NCBI RefSeq assembly: GCF_020536995.1
Contig: NC_068358.1
Coordinates: 82,341,749 to 82,405,748, forward strand
Length of the DNA stretch: 64,000 nucleotides
Reading direction: 5' to 3'
Source of the DNA: Dreissena polymorpha
Taxonomy: Eukaryota; Mollusca; Bivalvia; Myida; Dreissenidae
In this document: positions 1-13,900 of the stretch, piece after piece
Layout of the letters: each line of letters starts with the position of its first letter
Position numbering within the stretch: position 1 is the stretch's first letter
Made by a program: the position numbers and the translations under genes
Notes under the pieces: generated by a model
Database searches by the model: none
The model's input: only the letters and a program-made list of their open reading frames with translations
What the model was told of the DNA's origin: nothing

Positions 1-671
1 ATAACCTCTATCAGTGCGCGTTATAAGAACAGTGGTTAAGGCAATATGTATTGTTATCAAAACTGGTTTACCAGTAATTTAACTGATCGATTTAAGTTAA
101 TAATTCCACTACATGTCTAATGAATGACTCGTTAGTAATTTTAATTGCTGGGTAGTAATTATGCCTACAATAATATGCATATTTGCATCTTTACAGTGTC
201 ATTATCTGAATTACCTGTTTTTATGCTTAAATAAGAAATTGTTATTTCGTAAACATCTGCAACTGCCGATTTCGACCGATTTCAAATAAATTCAAGACGT
301 TTGATGCTTCAGTTTAACGGCTCGAAATACCAACATATCTTATTTCTACTCTTTAAATAACTTTAGTTCAACTTTTAAAGGACACAGTAATGGTTTTAAT
401 TCTTTAATGCATTGGGATTGCGCAAAATGTGAGATTCGGTATTACCATGCACCCTACTTCTAAGGAAAAGAACTGTGCACTGGCTTCTACGTAAAGCAAT
501 AACGACACCTTTACAATATTTCTGCCAGTGCTCTCATTGCGACAATTTTTTAACTTACCTTTGGAATTCTATATCAACTCCGTTATGCTCGTCGACTAAT
601 GCGTATAAATTGCAAAATATTATGTATTCCTCTTGTAAAATGCTTAGTTTTATTGATCGGTATTCAATATG
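1..671. other. Intergenic, no gene seen
   Basis: AT-rich sequence downstream of the minus-strand host gene. The short open frames here have no splice context or recognisable motif. Nothing else is supported. Confidence 0.6.
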
Positions 672-875
672 TGAGTCATGTTCTGAGAAAACTGGGCATA
701 ATGCATGTGCGTAAGGTTTTATGACATTTTTCGTTTAAATGAAGTCTCTTTTTAACAAAAATCCAATTTAGGCGGAAAGTGTCGTCCCTGATTAGCCTGT
801 GTGGACTGCACAGGCTTATCTGGGACGACACTTTACGCACATGCATTATGCCCACTTTTCTCAGAACGCGACTCA
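672..875. repeat. Hairpin MITE, GTGTCGTCCC family
   Basis: Inverted ends of about 42 bp (672-713 against about 834-875) share the core TTCTGAGAAAACTGGGCATA, with a few mismatches. Inside, 776-832 folds on itself: AAGTGTCGTCCCTGATTAGC pairs with the downstream GGGACGACACTT. I recognise this as a very abundant bivalve non-autonomous DNA element. Diverged pieces of the same family occur at about 24,790-24,890 and 49,905-49,950. Confidence 0.8.
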
Positions 876-3240
876 TTTAACATCAAACAAGGCACTAAAG
901 GGATACAACACTGACAGAAGCAAAGTCCACAAGGTAATCATTTGTCAACGGGCAACTTCATCAGTAAGAAAGCAAATATAACCAAGAACAAAATATGTTT
1001 CGGTTAGGTATATTGTTTAAAGGTAGCAAAAGCGAAGATGCGATCTGAATGTTAAAAGTTTGGATATCAGCAAGAGGCATGTTTGGCAGATTTCGACCTC
1101 CATACAAGACCTAACGGTAAATGTCTAATTTTTTTTTTTTTTTAAACAATACACTTTGTTTACTGCTGTAACGCATTAACATTGGATTGTGCAATAAAAT
1201 GGTAATCTTCATATTGAAATATAATGACAATCTTAATGTTGGAGACCTCTGTATATTACATACAATACCAAACACGCCTTGTTTAAATTGTCAACCAGCG
1301 ACATTCAATCTCGTCAAATATGAAAGATGTAAACCCATCTTTTGTATAAACAAGAGGGCCATGGTGGCCCTATATCGCTCCACTGTTTTTTAATGCGAAA
1401 AAGGCGTGCAATGCGCATGAGTTGAAATGTACTCAAGCATGTGACTTTCTCTTTCTATCCCTCATTCCACTGGGCGCTTAAAGTTGTAAGGGTGAGCATT
1501 TTATATATATATGGAAAACGTTACTACGGTGTTCACTAAACAGACTAAAATGTCCGGGAATTGTCGCACAGGTCCTTTGCTTATAACGTAGGTACATTTA
1601 TCTCTAAAAACAATATTGTCGTTCTTTCTATTTCACATATTTTAGATGCTGAAGATCAAATATACGCATGTTCTACAAGATAAATGAAAGTTCCTTCATT
1701 CAATCATGAATCTTTTTCCAAAATTCCAAAAAGTGTTTGTAGGTTTCAAAGCTTCTGTTACTTATATAGTTCATGACATATGCAAAATACCTAATGACGT
1801 AGATCACCTGAATTTTACTTCATTCTTGAGGCATTAGTGAGTGTAGCAGGATTGTTAACGTGGTGAAGAAATTGTTTATTGTACAAATAAGATATTTGCC
1901 TGATGAAACATAAAGTTACGAGTTTTTCAGGTTCATAAGATGCCGAAAGGCAGTAGAAATGACAACTTTGTAGAGGTTGTTTGTTAAACAAAGTAAATGT
2001 TTATGAGACAAAAAATTGAATTATAATTCATCAAGATGTTGCGATCATGGCAACACTACTTGCATATGGCGTGAGTTTTAAAGAGATATCATGAAAAACA
2101 ATTAGCTTGACCTAACTTTCCTTTACTTCTTCCATCTGACATTGGTTACCTGTCATGTTTGTTTTGAAAAATACTATGATTGCCATATATTGAAATAACG
2201 TATCTGACCTATTCTCTGATAGGTTGCTAGTAATAGACTTAGCGGCAGTCATGTTATAAACAAGGGGATCGTTCACGGCATTGGTAGAATATACTTTTAA
2301 TAGATACATCTTTTTTAAGTTGGATTCTCCTTATTTTTTTGCTACTTAATATTAAAATCACTTAATTTCAATGTAACAATTTGTTGTTAAGTTTATCTTG
2401 AACAATTTTTTTTCCCAATCTGTTTATAAATCATAAAATGATGTCATTCAAAATTATTTTTTTATAAATAGGGCCTATAATAAAACAAGAATTTTGAGAA
2501 TGTTAACTTAAAAGAACAATACTAACCATTCGGTGAAAACAAACAAAACAATACAATTTTTTTATAAAATGTACTAACAAGGTTAATGGACTAAATATAA
2601 ACAAACACACTTGTGTGTTCTTCTTGTGTTAATGATGTATTAAACTGAGTTTAATTAATATATATAATTTGTTTACCTTTCAATATCTTGCATTTCACAT
2701 CTTTAGTTCAAAGCTATTTCAATTAACTGAACAGCGTGACAAACATAATAAAGCAGAATATGCATATGAATCTGATTATACAAAGTTCCACTATCATATA
2801 AATCAAATCATGTTTGTCTATTTCCATGTTCGAAAGATCCTCTTATAAATTGTTTTACTTCGCGAGTAGACTGAACTCCCAATTTGCAAACAGAAACACT
2901 GGTTTCCGTGACACAAATTCACTGTGCACATTTCTAAACAAAATATGTGTTTCTTGTATCTAAAACGTAGTCTTTTTCGTTGACAAACACATTTAATTAT
3001 TCCTATCAAACTATATGATGTCAATCGTTAATTCCATTGATATTTTTCATTTCAATAATCTTAATTTTCGCTTTACAACGGCGCCATTTGCATACGAAAT
3101 ACCAAACACATTTTATGAAACCGATTTTAATTGGAAGATTGGGAAACGACAGCCAAGTATATCGCTCGTTTTAAAAATGCGTAGGCAGAATCTACCAGTG
3201 TAAAATGCGGAGAGATTTCGCAGGCCGCGGATATATTAAG
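876..3240. other. Intergenic, mostly featureless
   Basis: AT-rich DNA without a supportable gene. Around 1,350-1,480 there is a fragment with the palindrome AGGGCCATGGTGGCCCT, which looks like the end of a bivalve interspersed repeat. The rest shows no structure I can support. Confidence 0.5.
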
Positions 3241-3830
3241 CATATGATCATTTTTGTGACCCCCGGGGAAGGGTCAAATTTGACCCCAGGGGCATAATTT
3301 GAACAAACTAAGTAGAGAACTATTAGATGTCACTACATACAGAATTTGGTAGCCCTAGGCCCTACGGTTATGGACAAGAAGATTTTTAAAGTTTGCACAA
3401 AATAGGCTTTATATAAGCATATGTTCAATTTTGTGACCCCCGGGGCAGGGTCAAATTTGACCCCAGGGGCATTATATGAAGAAATTTGGTAGAGGACTAT
3501 TAGATGTCTCTACATACCTAATTTGATAGCCCTATGCCCAATGGTTATGGACGAGAAGTTCTGAAAGTTTTCACATAATAGGCCTTATATAAGCAAATTT
3601 TAAATTGTGTGACCCCCGGGGCGGGGTCAAATTTGACCCCTGAGGCATAATTAGAACAAATTTGAAAGAGGTTCACCCCAGGAACATTCCTGAGAAATTT
3701 CATCAGAATTGGACCAGTACTTTAGGAGAAGATGTTTAAAGAAAAAGTTAACGCACGGACGTACGACGGACATAGGACCATGGCATAAGCCCCGCTGGCC
3801 TCTGCCCAGTGGAGCTAAAACGTAATTCGC
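3241..3830. repeat. Tandem array, about 176-bp monomer, three units plus tail
   Basis: Three monomers each begin near GTGACCCCCGGGG, at about 3,256, 3,434 and 3,609 (spacing 178 and 175 bp), and each carries the palindrome GGGTCAAATTTGACCC. The tail (3,745-3,830) holds ACGTACGACGGACATAGGACC and a GC-rich end. Strongly diverged relatives lie at about 33,300-34,200. Confidence 0.75.
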
Positions 3831-4760
3831 GTTAACAACAAATTTACATTGGGTATGGATTAAACCTGCTTTTTTCATATAGTGTATAAATGGTTATTTC
3901 TAACGTTTTTATAATTACATGTGAATTAAATGTGAAAATGCCTTCGTTTGCCTTCGCGATGATGTTCCTTGCACCCGTACTGATACAATTATTTTTAGGA
4001 TGTCGTGTAACACATGACCAGAATGCCTCATGGATACTAAACGATTGTTTGCATTCGAGCAAATGAAAGCAACAAAGAACAAACAAATACAACTACAATT
4101 GGATAATAAAAATTAATGCATCGCTGTAATCAAAATCCCTGTGTAAACCATAATTTGACGTTCATGTTTCATAATATTGCACTTAAAAATGTTAGTATAG
4201 TATTAATATCACTAATTTAATAATTAACTTACTTGCGACTTAACGCACAATCATATTTAACGATAGTTTCAGGGTTGAGATTCATAGCCGCAGACTGTAA
4301 TTGTTTTAACAAAGTGAAGTTGACATATATGTAAACAATCATACAAATTACATAAGCACTTTATGAGAATGCATTCACCAAAGTTTTAAAGTAACATAAA
4401 TACTTTTAAAAAAACGAATATTTCGCAAATATTTCTTAAAATAAAGACAACCCATAAAAAGTGTACGTTATACCAAAAGCCAAACTTTCAACGCTACATG
4501 TGGTATGGTATCATAGATTTAACGAGATACAAAATGCTCGTTTTTATATTTTTGTGGCACAATGTATATTTTTTTCAATTTTCTGTTACCAGACCACATC
4601 TTACGTCAAAATATTGGCTATTGCTATAAGAAAGGTTGTTTTTTATGTGTTAACTATATTCATTGAAATATTGTACGAAAATTATTGGTTTTTGAGTGTT
4701 TATGTGCCTTAATGTATTGATACACACTTTGCCAACGTCCGTAAAAACGAAAGGTTAAAG
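3831..4760. other. Downstream flank of gene 1 with a dispersed palindromic repeat
   Basis: About 4,455-4,720 contains a member of a dispersed family: CCAAACTTTCAACGCTACAT, then AACGAGATACAAAATGCTCG, then TTTTTGTGGCACAATGTA. Relatives lie at about 34,630-34,830 and 38,100-38,410. No coding sequence is supported. Confidence 0.5.
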
Positions 4761-4781
4761 ATAAAAAATTTAAACACTGCT

Positions 4782-4791
4782 TTTATTTATT
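4782..4791 (-). promoter_or_regulatory. Overlapping poly(A) signals of gene 1
   Basis: On the minus strand two AATAAA hexamers overlap (4,786-4,791 and 4,782-4,787), starting 54 nt after the TAA stop at 4,846-4,848. Their position just after a phase-matched terminal exon marks the probable 3' end of the gene, with cleavage expected near 4,760. Confidence 0.7.
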
Positions 4792-4845
4792 TCATAATGG
4801 TAAACTAATGTATCGGCATGTCAACAATTCCCGTGAGGTCCTGTC

Positions 4846-4927
4846 TTATATTTTTCTCCTCTCAATGTTGTGCTTTACTTTCGTGAAGATGTGAGTCATA
4901 TACAGCTTCGGTAAAACCACTCGATAA
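4846..4927 (-). CDS. Gene 1, terminal exon
   Basis: Acceptor with a pyrimidine-rich tract (CTAACATCTTTTCAG). Phase 2 matches the WWE exon, 7 kb upstream in the transcript. It encodes [20 protein letters not shown] then IERRKI and TAA (4,846-4,848). The basic tail is followed by poly(A) signals. The long last intron contains a LINE of about 3.9 kb. Confidence 0.68.
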
Positions 4928-7900
4928 CTGAAAAGATGTTAGACAAATTTATGTTAATCAAACAAGTTATAAGATACGTGCATATTAAATATTTAGTAGT
5001 CTTATAATAATATGAAAGAATGCAACCATACACGTTTAAAATGAGTACTATTTTTCGGATATAACTCGTTGAATGTATAAGTAATAATAATTGCGTTGTT
5101 GTAAAAAGAATATGCTAAACTTATTATTTGCGATAAAACCCCAATTATTTAATAACGAAAAATACCCTTTACCAATTAGCATATTAGTAATAGTCTGTCC
5201 TTGATAACTTCAAGCATCAAACCAGATTTTACCATTAACCTGGTGTTTTAAAATGACTTTAATGTTTTCCATGTTACCCGAACTTATTATTTATAGAAAT
5301 ATTCTGGGGAATTATTTCTTGGCATCGATTAGGTGTTTTAACACGTACCCATGGCACACCCTGTACAGGAGTTTACCTAATTATTACATAATGTACCTGA
5401 ATAGTCAGTATTCTATAAAACAAGCAAATTCGTTAAATTGATATCCCCCGCCGTAACATAAGTTTGCGACAGACTGACGGACGGATGGACGGACAGAAGG
5501 ACGGACAGACTGATAAAAGGATGGATTGATGGACAACGCCAAAGCAAGGCGGAGGATAAAAAACAAGATCCATGATAGCCCTAAAACGCTCACCTGAGTT
5601 CTATTTAATGGTCAGTGATTAGCCTGGTGACATATTTTTTACAAAACTTTGCGAAAGTTGTTGACAACTTTTATTATAAGTTTTAAATTAACCCAGGGAC
5701 ATTTGGTTAGTAGAGCCCTTATTGCCATGAATGTATAATTATTTCAGGGCAGTGACTCTGACATAAACCCTTAAGTATTTTGCCAGCTGTTTGACTCTTC
5801 TATGGGTTCTATATTAAAATATACTATTGAAGTATGGGGTTTCACTTAGCCAGATTATATTAAACGAATACATTTAAACTTTTGCAAACGATTGCTACCG
5901 GTTAGAATAAATACGTACAATGGTGTTTATGCAGAATATAAGGTATATATTGATTGTACGTCAATTAATTATTTAATATTTGTTTAAAATTTGAAACACT
6001 GAGACCATTATTTTGCAAATTGTCTACAAACAAGCCATAAACGATTGTAGTAATGGATTGTGTTATGTTATGAAAATCCAAACCTTGTACAAGTAAATAG
6101 GTTTAACAGCGAGGTCAAACGTAGGCTTGTTGACAATTTTTAATGACAGTGGTATGGTGAATGAATAACAGGTTCTGTATTTAAGATATCTATAAAGCTT
6201 TCAAAACCTCTTTTGGAGATTAAACATATTTATATTTACTTCTTAGAATTTTATTGAAGCCTGTGCTTATTTATTGCAAGATTAAGAGTCTCCGCACACC
6301 CCTTCAGATTATTGTTTATGTTGTTATTTTGATTTGGTTTAAACAATATTTATTTAGTTCATTGAAAGTACATATAAGCAATACAATACAAACATACATA
6401 TTATATTTGAGCAATATGCTAGGCAGGTAGAATTGCAGTATTGCTCTACATAAAGGCTGTAAAATACAATTGGACAGAATTGAGAAGGAAGCTCGAGGCT
6501 TATACTTTGTCTCTCTTCTGTCAGTTAGAAGCGCTGCTGTTATGGTGTAAACAACCAAACGTATAACAACTATTTAAAGACATGTCAAAATTACGAACAA
6601 TATTACAGTGATAGATAATTGCATACTGGTTAGAAATGTAAAAATACTATTACTTATAATACAAAAAGTATAACAGAGTAATGTAGATAGCATAAGAGCT
6701 AATAAGTGGAGAAGGAAATGGATAGCAGTGGAAGAGTAAAGTTTCAGAATAAGAGAAGTTGCGGTAAGAAAGGAAAAAGTTGCGGGAACGGGGCATCGTT
6801 AGCAGAATATGGTTTGTTCCTGAGATAGAAATGGTTTAGAATCTATGACTATCTCGGATGAAAGACTGAACATGTTTGAATATTAATGAATTTACTTCAT
6901 ATGAGCCGTCTTTAACACCGAAAAGAAGAAGTTGCAAAGTAATGGGTAAGAATCTAGACAGATTGTTAAAAAGGATAACTCTTTTTTCTGTATAAATGGG
7001 ACAATTGAAGAAAAAGTGATATGTGTCTTCAATCGCACCGCATTGACAGTATGGACTTTGTACAATGTTTTTTGAGTACAAATGTTCATTTAAACTGCTA
7101 CAATGCATTCGTTAACGCGCATGTAGAATATTAGATGTCCGCTCCCCATCGTAGAAATGCTGGGGAATTATTTTCTTATCTTTGCTAAGATTTGCTTTGA
7201 ATGCAGAAAGAGAAGGAACCGTTCGCACCGATTCTGGTAAATTGTTCCATAAGTTTATAGTTGATGGTAGGAAAGATCGTGTAAAAAGTTGTGATTTGCA
7301 TTGGATACTGCGAATGTTGTTAGAGTTACGAAGTGGATAAGAAGATCTTTCTCCCACGCTAGAGGGGATAAGTGTGCACAAGTATGGGGGTGCTAGTGAA
7401 TTATACATTTTATAGAATTGGGTAAGTTTATGTTTTGTTCTATTTTTTAATGGTTCGAGAGCAGTTTCATTGTATAGGTTTTGCAAGGATGCCAAACGTG
7501 TTCCCCCGCTGATTATCCTTGCTGCTTCCTGTTGAATCTTCTCAAGTTCTATTTCATCTTGTATATTAATGTTATCCCATACTATATCAGCGTATTCAAG
7601 AATTGGTCTAATAAATGTTGTGTAAATCGATAGAAGGGACTTTCTATCGAGCGTAAACTTGAACGTTCGCATTACATTGAGTCTTTGCCATGCTTTCTTC
7701 TTGACTGATTCAATATGGTCATGCCAGGAACATGTATCAGAAAAAGTTAAGCCTAGATGCTTGTGAGACGAAACATCAGTGATTTGGCAGTCGTTGAAAA
7801 AGAGAGGGGGATGGATTGGGCGGTTGATTTTTCTAGTTATAAGTAAGGATTCGGTTTTGGATGGATTGAAGGTTACCAACCACTTATCAGCCCAGGAATG

Positions 7901-10900
7901 AATTTTTGCAAGATCAGTGTTAAGGTGATTAGCCGCATCAACAGGGTTGTCGACGATGATATATAGCGTGGTGTCGTCTGCAAACAGACGAATTGGACAG
8001 TGTATATCTCGTACTATGTCATTTATATAAATGAGAAAGAGAAGGGGCCCTAATATAGACCCTTGAGGGACACCAGCGTTTATGGGTAATGGGTCAGATC
8101 GGCAGCCAGAGATTACAACACACTGGGTCCTCTCGTGTAGGTAGTCTTTTAACCAAGATAGAAGATTGCCCGAGATACCACTAAGCCGGAGCTTGTGGAT
8201 AAGTCCTTCATGCCATACTCTGTCGAAGGCCTTAGAAATGTCGCAAAAAACGGCTCAAACCTCTTTACCTTCGTCAAGGGCTTTACAAAAGGAGTGATAC
8301 ACAGAGATTAATTGGTCCACAGTGGAATCTTTTGGAATGAATCCTGATTGAGATGGGGTTAAAAATTCAATAGCCCTTAAATGGTTAAAAATATATTTGT
8401 GGAGAATTCTCTCGAGACATTTACTTAAAACACTTAAAAGGGAGATCGGTCTGTAATTTTCAACATCCTGAGGATCAGACTTTTTGTGAAGTGCACAAAC
8501 AATTGCTTCTTTCCAGCTCCGTGGGACCCTACCATTACTAATAGAAAAATTGAAAAGATTTTGTAGTGGACCTGAAATCTCAGATGCAATTTGCTTCAGA
8601 ACTTGACTATTTATTTGGTCTGGACCTGATGCCTTTCCCGTTTTCATAACTTTAATGGAATCCAAGACATCTTGACGGGAAATAATTAGATCTTCAAAGA
8701 CGGGGCAATCTGGCTCTTGGGAATGTAGGTTGTGCATATGCGTACTTGGTGTATTTAAAGTAGATTGAGATTGGAAGAATGAATTAAGAATATTTGCTTT
8801 ATCAAGGGGTGACTCATATATGGTACCATTATGAATTAAGGGAGGCAACTCGTTTTGTGTGGTGTTTTTATTTGTGATTTTTTTTTTCCAGAAGTCGGAT
8901 GATGAGTGTTGATTTTCACGTATAAGTTTAGCGAGATTTTCAAAGTGCACTTTTTTCGCTGATCTGACAAGATTATTAACAATATTACGTTGTTGGCGAA
9001 AGACGTGCCAGTGTCGGTCTAAATTAGTAGCCTTGGCTTTTTTGTATGCTCGTTTGCGGCGTCGGATTTCCTTAAGAATATTAGTATGTAGCCATGGAGG
9101 ATCGGCTGTTCTTATTGTAACTATTTTGTTCGGGATTGTAGCTTCGCAGAGACTGATAAGTTGACGTGTGAAATTTGAAGTATATATGTCTATATTATTA
9201 TCACAACAACTGTTCCAATCGAAATTCTGCACAAGTTGTCGTAGATTAGTGTAGTCCCCATCTTTATATCACCATATTTTACGTTTACAATTAGATCCAG
9301 CTATTCTATTGAAGTTTATGACGCAGTAGACTGGGCAATGAAATCGAAGTTGCTGGTTAAGAAAGGGTTCTCCAACGCCGCTTTTTAGCACTTTCAAGGA
9401 AGATGTTACTATAAAAAGATCAAGAATGGAATTCGAGGTTTCAGTAAAATTAGTAGGTTCTTTAATAATCTGTGTGAGATTATACTGTAAAAGAAGGGAG
9501 TCCATTTTGATCCTGCACTGTGGTTTATTCATGTCAAGATTAAAATCACCTGTGATAACAATATTCTCAATACCGGTGTCAACGGCTAGTGAGATCGAAT
9601 CGTTTATGCATTCTAGTAGATAAGGAGAAGAATTTGGTGGTCTGTAGAAAGAGCCAGATAAAAGACGCCTTCCCTTTATACGTAGTTCGACCAATAGACA
9701 TTCTAGACCATCATTTTGTAGGTCAGGTCGTTCAATGGCAAAGAGATCGGATTTTACGTATACTAGAATACCTCCATGGGGATCGTTTCGTCTATCCCGT
9801 CTGAACGGCTTATGATAAGAAGGGAAAAGTAGGTCGTCAGTGTCAACTGTTGAGCTGAGCCAAGTTTCAGTAAGCACTATAATATCAAAAATTTTAAGAT
9901 CTGCATACAGAATATCTTTCTTGGCGAGGAAGCTCTGAACGTTGTAATGAACAATTATGTGCAAATGCATCATTTATTGAAGATGAGAAAGATGTACCCG
10001 AAGAAGAGGATGACAAATCAAGGGAGCTGTCGGGTCCAGGATTTGGATGGACATCGCCTCCTCTAAGAAGAAGGATTGCCAGCCAGCAAACTAACTCGAA
10101 CATATTCATTTGTTGAAGTCCTTTACTTTTAATTGTACGTGAGTGGAACAAACCTATCCTCATCCTGTACACTCCTATGTCAGTGTACATCATGTAATGC
10201 TGAGTGCAAGAAATAATTGGATGATGAAAAAGCTATCGTGCGCCCGGCCCGCAAGAAGTGAAAGAAGGAAGGAGGATTAATGAGAAGAGAAGAATAACAA
10301 AAGTAAACACACAATTTGGTCATGTTGATGTTATAGAGATGTTAAAACCTCATTTTATAAATTTATATTTTGGGCTGTATAAGTGATACAGAAAGTGGAG
10401 CTTAAATCGAATGATCGCGTAGTAACATAATAGTACAAGGATTATTTTGATTTGGAAGACGAATATCATTTTATATGTTTATGACGTTTGTTACGCTGAT
10501 TTAGAAACAAATAAATTAGCCGTATTTGTCGTGTGACAAATCGTTAATTACGTATGTATGTAAAACATCAGAAAAGCTTTCGTAATAAAACATACAATCC
10601 TATATAAACTGTTTAAAAAATGTCATGTCCGCATCGATAGATCTTGCCAACGATTATTTTGATTTGTATTTATAATCTTAAATGACTATTGCATGTTGTA
10701 TATTGTTTAGTTGTTAACTTACATCTATTTACTTGACAGAAAATAATGTGCATATTTAAGGATGAAGACGAACTACTGTGTAAGTCTGAATAAATTGTTT
10801 GTTTCATCCTGATCGAGTCATACGTGTAATTTCTAGAGTGGCAATGTTTTTCTAAGATTTGACAGTGACACAGTTTATGGACGCACATGACCTTATTTCA

Positions 10901-13900
10901 TACTTATCCTAGCCTTTTTCAAGAACGAAAGTAACCCAGATTTAAAATTGGTGTAGATAATGTCAGGACAAACCTTTGAATAAGTTTCATGAATAACCAT
11001 CGATATATTGCCGTGAATTCTAGAGTGGTAACAATGTATTTCTAAGATTTGACTTGATGACCAAGTTTATGTACGCCCGAGACACAGATCCGACCGCGGA
11101 AAAAATATTGTCAAGATTTACAATCTAAAATGCCAATATTGAGATGTAAATGTTGCTTCTATCTTAAGTAGTAACACGGTTTTTCTAAAATTTGACCGGA
11201 TTGCCTAGTTTTTCAACGCACTTGCCCAGATTCATACTTTGCTCAGAAAATGTCAAGATAAACATTCCGACCAAATTTATGAAGATTAAGTCTTAAATGT
11301 GGCAAATAAAATAATAATAAATGTTTTCTGAGATTTTTCAATGGGGTTTGACCTACTTTATTGACGCACACACCCCTGCCCCCACCTCCTCGATTCAAAC
11401 TACGCCTAGATGTCGTTAAGATAAACATGATCCGAACATACGAGCAATCAAAATCTGTACGCGTTGTTTCTATATGTACGCACGGAATAACGTTACATCA
11501 TGTTATGCTACCTGTACTAGTATGCATTTAATTACATTCATGTTGGATGAAGAATACGAAATTGAATTTGAAACATCTTGTTTATAATTGAGAATTGCTA
11601 AATTGTATTTCTTTTATATACGATCTTTTTGTTTTTGTAGTTTATAAAGTAAACTATATTCGGTCTGTAGAAATAAACTGTTTTATGGTTTCATCTGTTC
11701 AATCGCCATTAACGACGATGAGCAAAATATCGATATCGGCACACCATTTGTGTTTTCTTGTTTTCTTGCATATAAGTATAAGAAAAATATCCACGGAATA
11801 GAATAACTATTTATAGAAATATATTTAATAACTATTAATACATCAAATTGGCATATTGAAGAGAAAGGAATAGCCGACAGGGATAAACATGTTGTAAAAT
11901 ACTACAATTTGAAATAGGTACATAAAGCCATAACCTGTAGCCTACTATGCTCATAAACAGGTTCAATTTACCTTTCATTGTCAATGTCGACAACGACAGT
12001 ACCATTCGGGTTCAACTGATATTTCCCCTCGATCAGAGCGTTTCCCTCATCGGCGAAGGGTTTCCATTCATTGCCCCTTTGCCAAAACCATTGCCCAGGC
12101 ACTGTTACTGGCGCTGCTAATAGAGCATTTCGCATTTATTAAGTAAATAATATCTAAAAAATATATTAAGATTTTGAATAGAGATGAAAATGTTCATCGT
12201 TTCCAGATTGAAAATGTGTTGGTTAAAACAAAAATGTCCATTTAACACCTTATTAACGTTTTGAAAAACTCAAGACACTGAGTGAAAACCATGTTTTGCT
12301 ATTCTTATTAACAGTCACATTGACATTGACCCAACGGGCCACAAATCTAATTATAAGCTCAAACAAACAGGCTTTTAAACTTTTAAAAACTTTAGTACTC
12401 GCAAACTAGATGTAGGCTTCTTATACGATAGCAAAGATTTCAATAATCTGATTTCAAAAGCTGCTGTCTAGTAAGGGCATTAACATATTGCTGTTTTTTA
12501 ATTTATGTTATGAACTGGAAAAGGTAAAAATACCAAGATCGCTAGAATGTGCCTATGATTTTTATCATGCTGCATTTAACAATATATTTCGTACTTTAAG
12601 TCTAAAAAAGTGTTTTTCAACAAAAATATATAGGTGTATTTGCGCTTAACATTACGTTGATTGTCTCTATTCAAATTTGCCATCCTCTCTCTGTCCTTCG
12701 ACGTTCTAGTGGTTGAAATAGGTGTACCAGCAGGTGTAGATTTAGGTTTTGATGCAGGAGACGGCCTCTGTGTCTTTGCGGGGCTATTGTTCGACGCAAC
12801 ACTACGGTTCTTGTTCATGCGAGAAGTCTTGAAAGAGTGCGTCCCAGATGCGGGTACATGTCCTCCTTCCCTATAGAACATACCATTTAATTTAATTCTA
12901 CATTAGTTATATTTATGATACAATAATAAAATTTAAAGTAAGAATTAACAAATTAAAATAACCCGTTAAAGGGTCATGATAAAATTGATCTGTTAAAGAA
13001 TGTACTTATTTGTGGGTTTTTTAATAGCAAAGAAAAAATTTAAACCGCATGAAACTTGGCTACGCCATGAAACCAGGGCTTTAACATGTAACCAATAAAT
13101 GTCATTTTATTGAAATAATTACGCAAATAATTGGGAAACTCACGTTTAGTCTGCAGGCAAGTTTTAAAAACAAGAAACCGTCGGAGACGGGTGATGCTCC
13201 CCAAAGGTTTTTTGTCACAATGTTGCACTATATATTCAGATAAAAGGAAACGTCTTGAGGGCACAGTAGTTGGGGGGACAAGATTTTTTTTATAAAAAAT
13301 TTCAAAGGGCCATAACTCTGTGAAAATCATCCGACCAGAACCCGCTGATAATATGCACATCTCCTCTTGGTAGTGAAGCTTCCCATAAAGTTTCATTGAA
13401 TTCCGGTCATTAGTTGCTGAGAAATAGCCCGGACAAAAATTGTGCACGGACTGACGGACGGACGCCCACACGCACGGACAGACGAAGCGGCGACTATATG
13501 CTCCCCCCAAAATAAATTTTGGGGCAGCATACAAACTTAAGTTTATGAGCAGAAACAGTTTTCTGTTCTAGTAGGTGACCGTGACCACGATCTGACTAGC
13601 CAAACAATGCAATTCCATGCTAGGTATGTATGTTTTGTTGGCGACCAAGACTAGTAATATCAGCACAATGTCGGCACATGACAATGAAGTTATTAATGAC
13701 CGTTGTTCTATTTTTAGCAACATTGACCTTGACCCGAACTTCTTCATAAGGTACCCAATGCTAGATATGCATGCATGGTACCTGAACATACAATGTTACC
13801 ATAATAACTCTATTAAAACTCCAGTAATCGATCAGACAACGTTTGTTTTCAGTAACTGCGTCCTTGACCTTTAGGCGACTGAAGATGTAACCCCTTGCTA

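Larger units (their letters stand above)
6335..10200 (-). mobile_element. Jockey-superfamily LINE (CR1/L2-like), nearly full length, inactive
   Basis: Minus strand: 5' leader with a 2A-like motif, APE endonuclease, reverse transcriptase and a C-terminal CCHC-type knuckle, then a 3' UTR ending near 6,335 at AATGAACTAAATAAATATTG. It lies in the last intron of gene 1, in the same orientation. The exact 5' end is unclear (10.2-10.3 kb). Target duplications were not identified. Confidence 0.85.

Noticed and set aside
13040-13534. 164-codon minus-strand open frame
   Set aside because: It coincides exactly with a common interspersed repeat with a GACGGACG tail; no domain.
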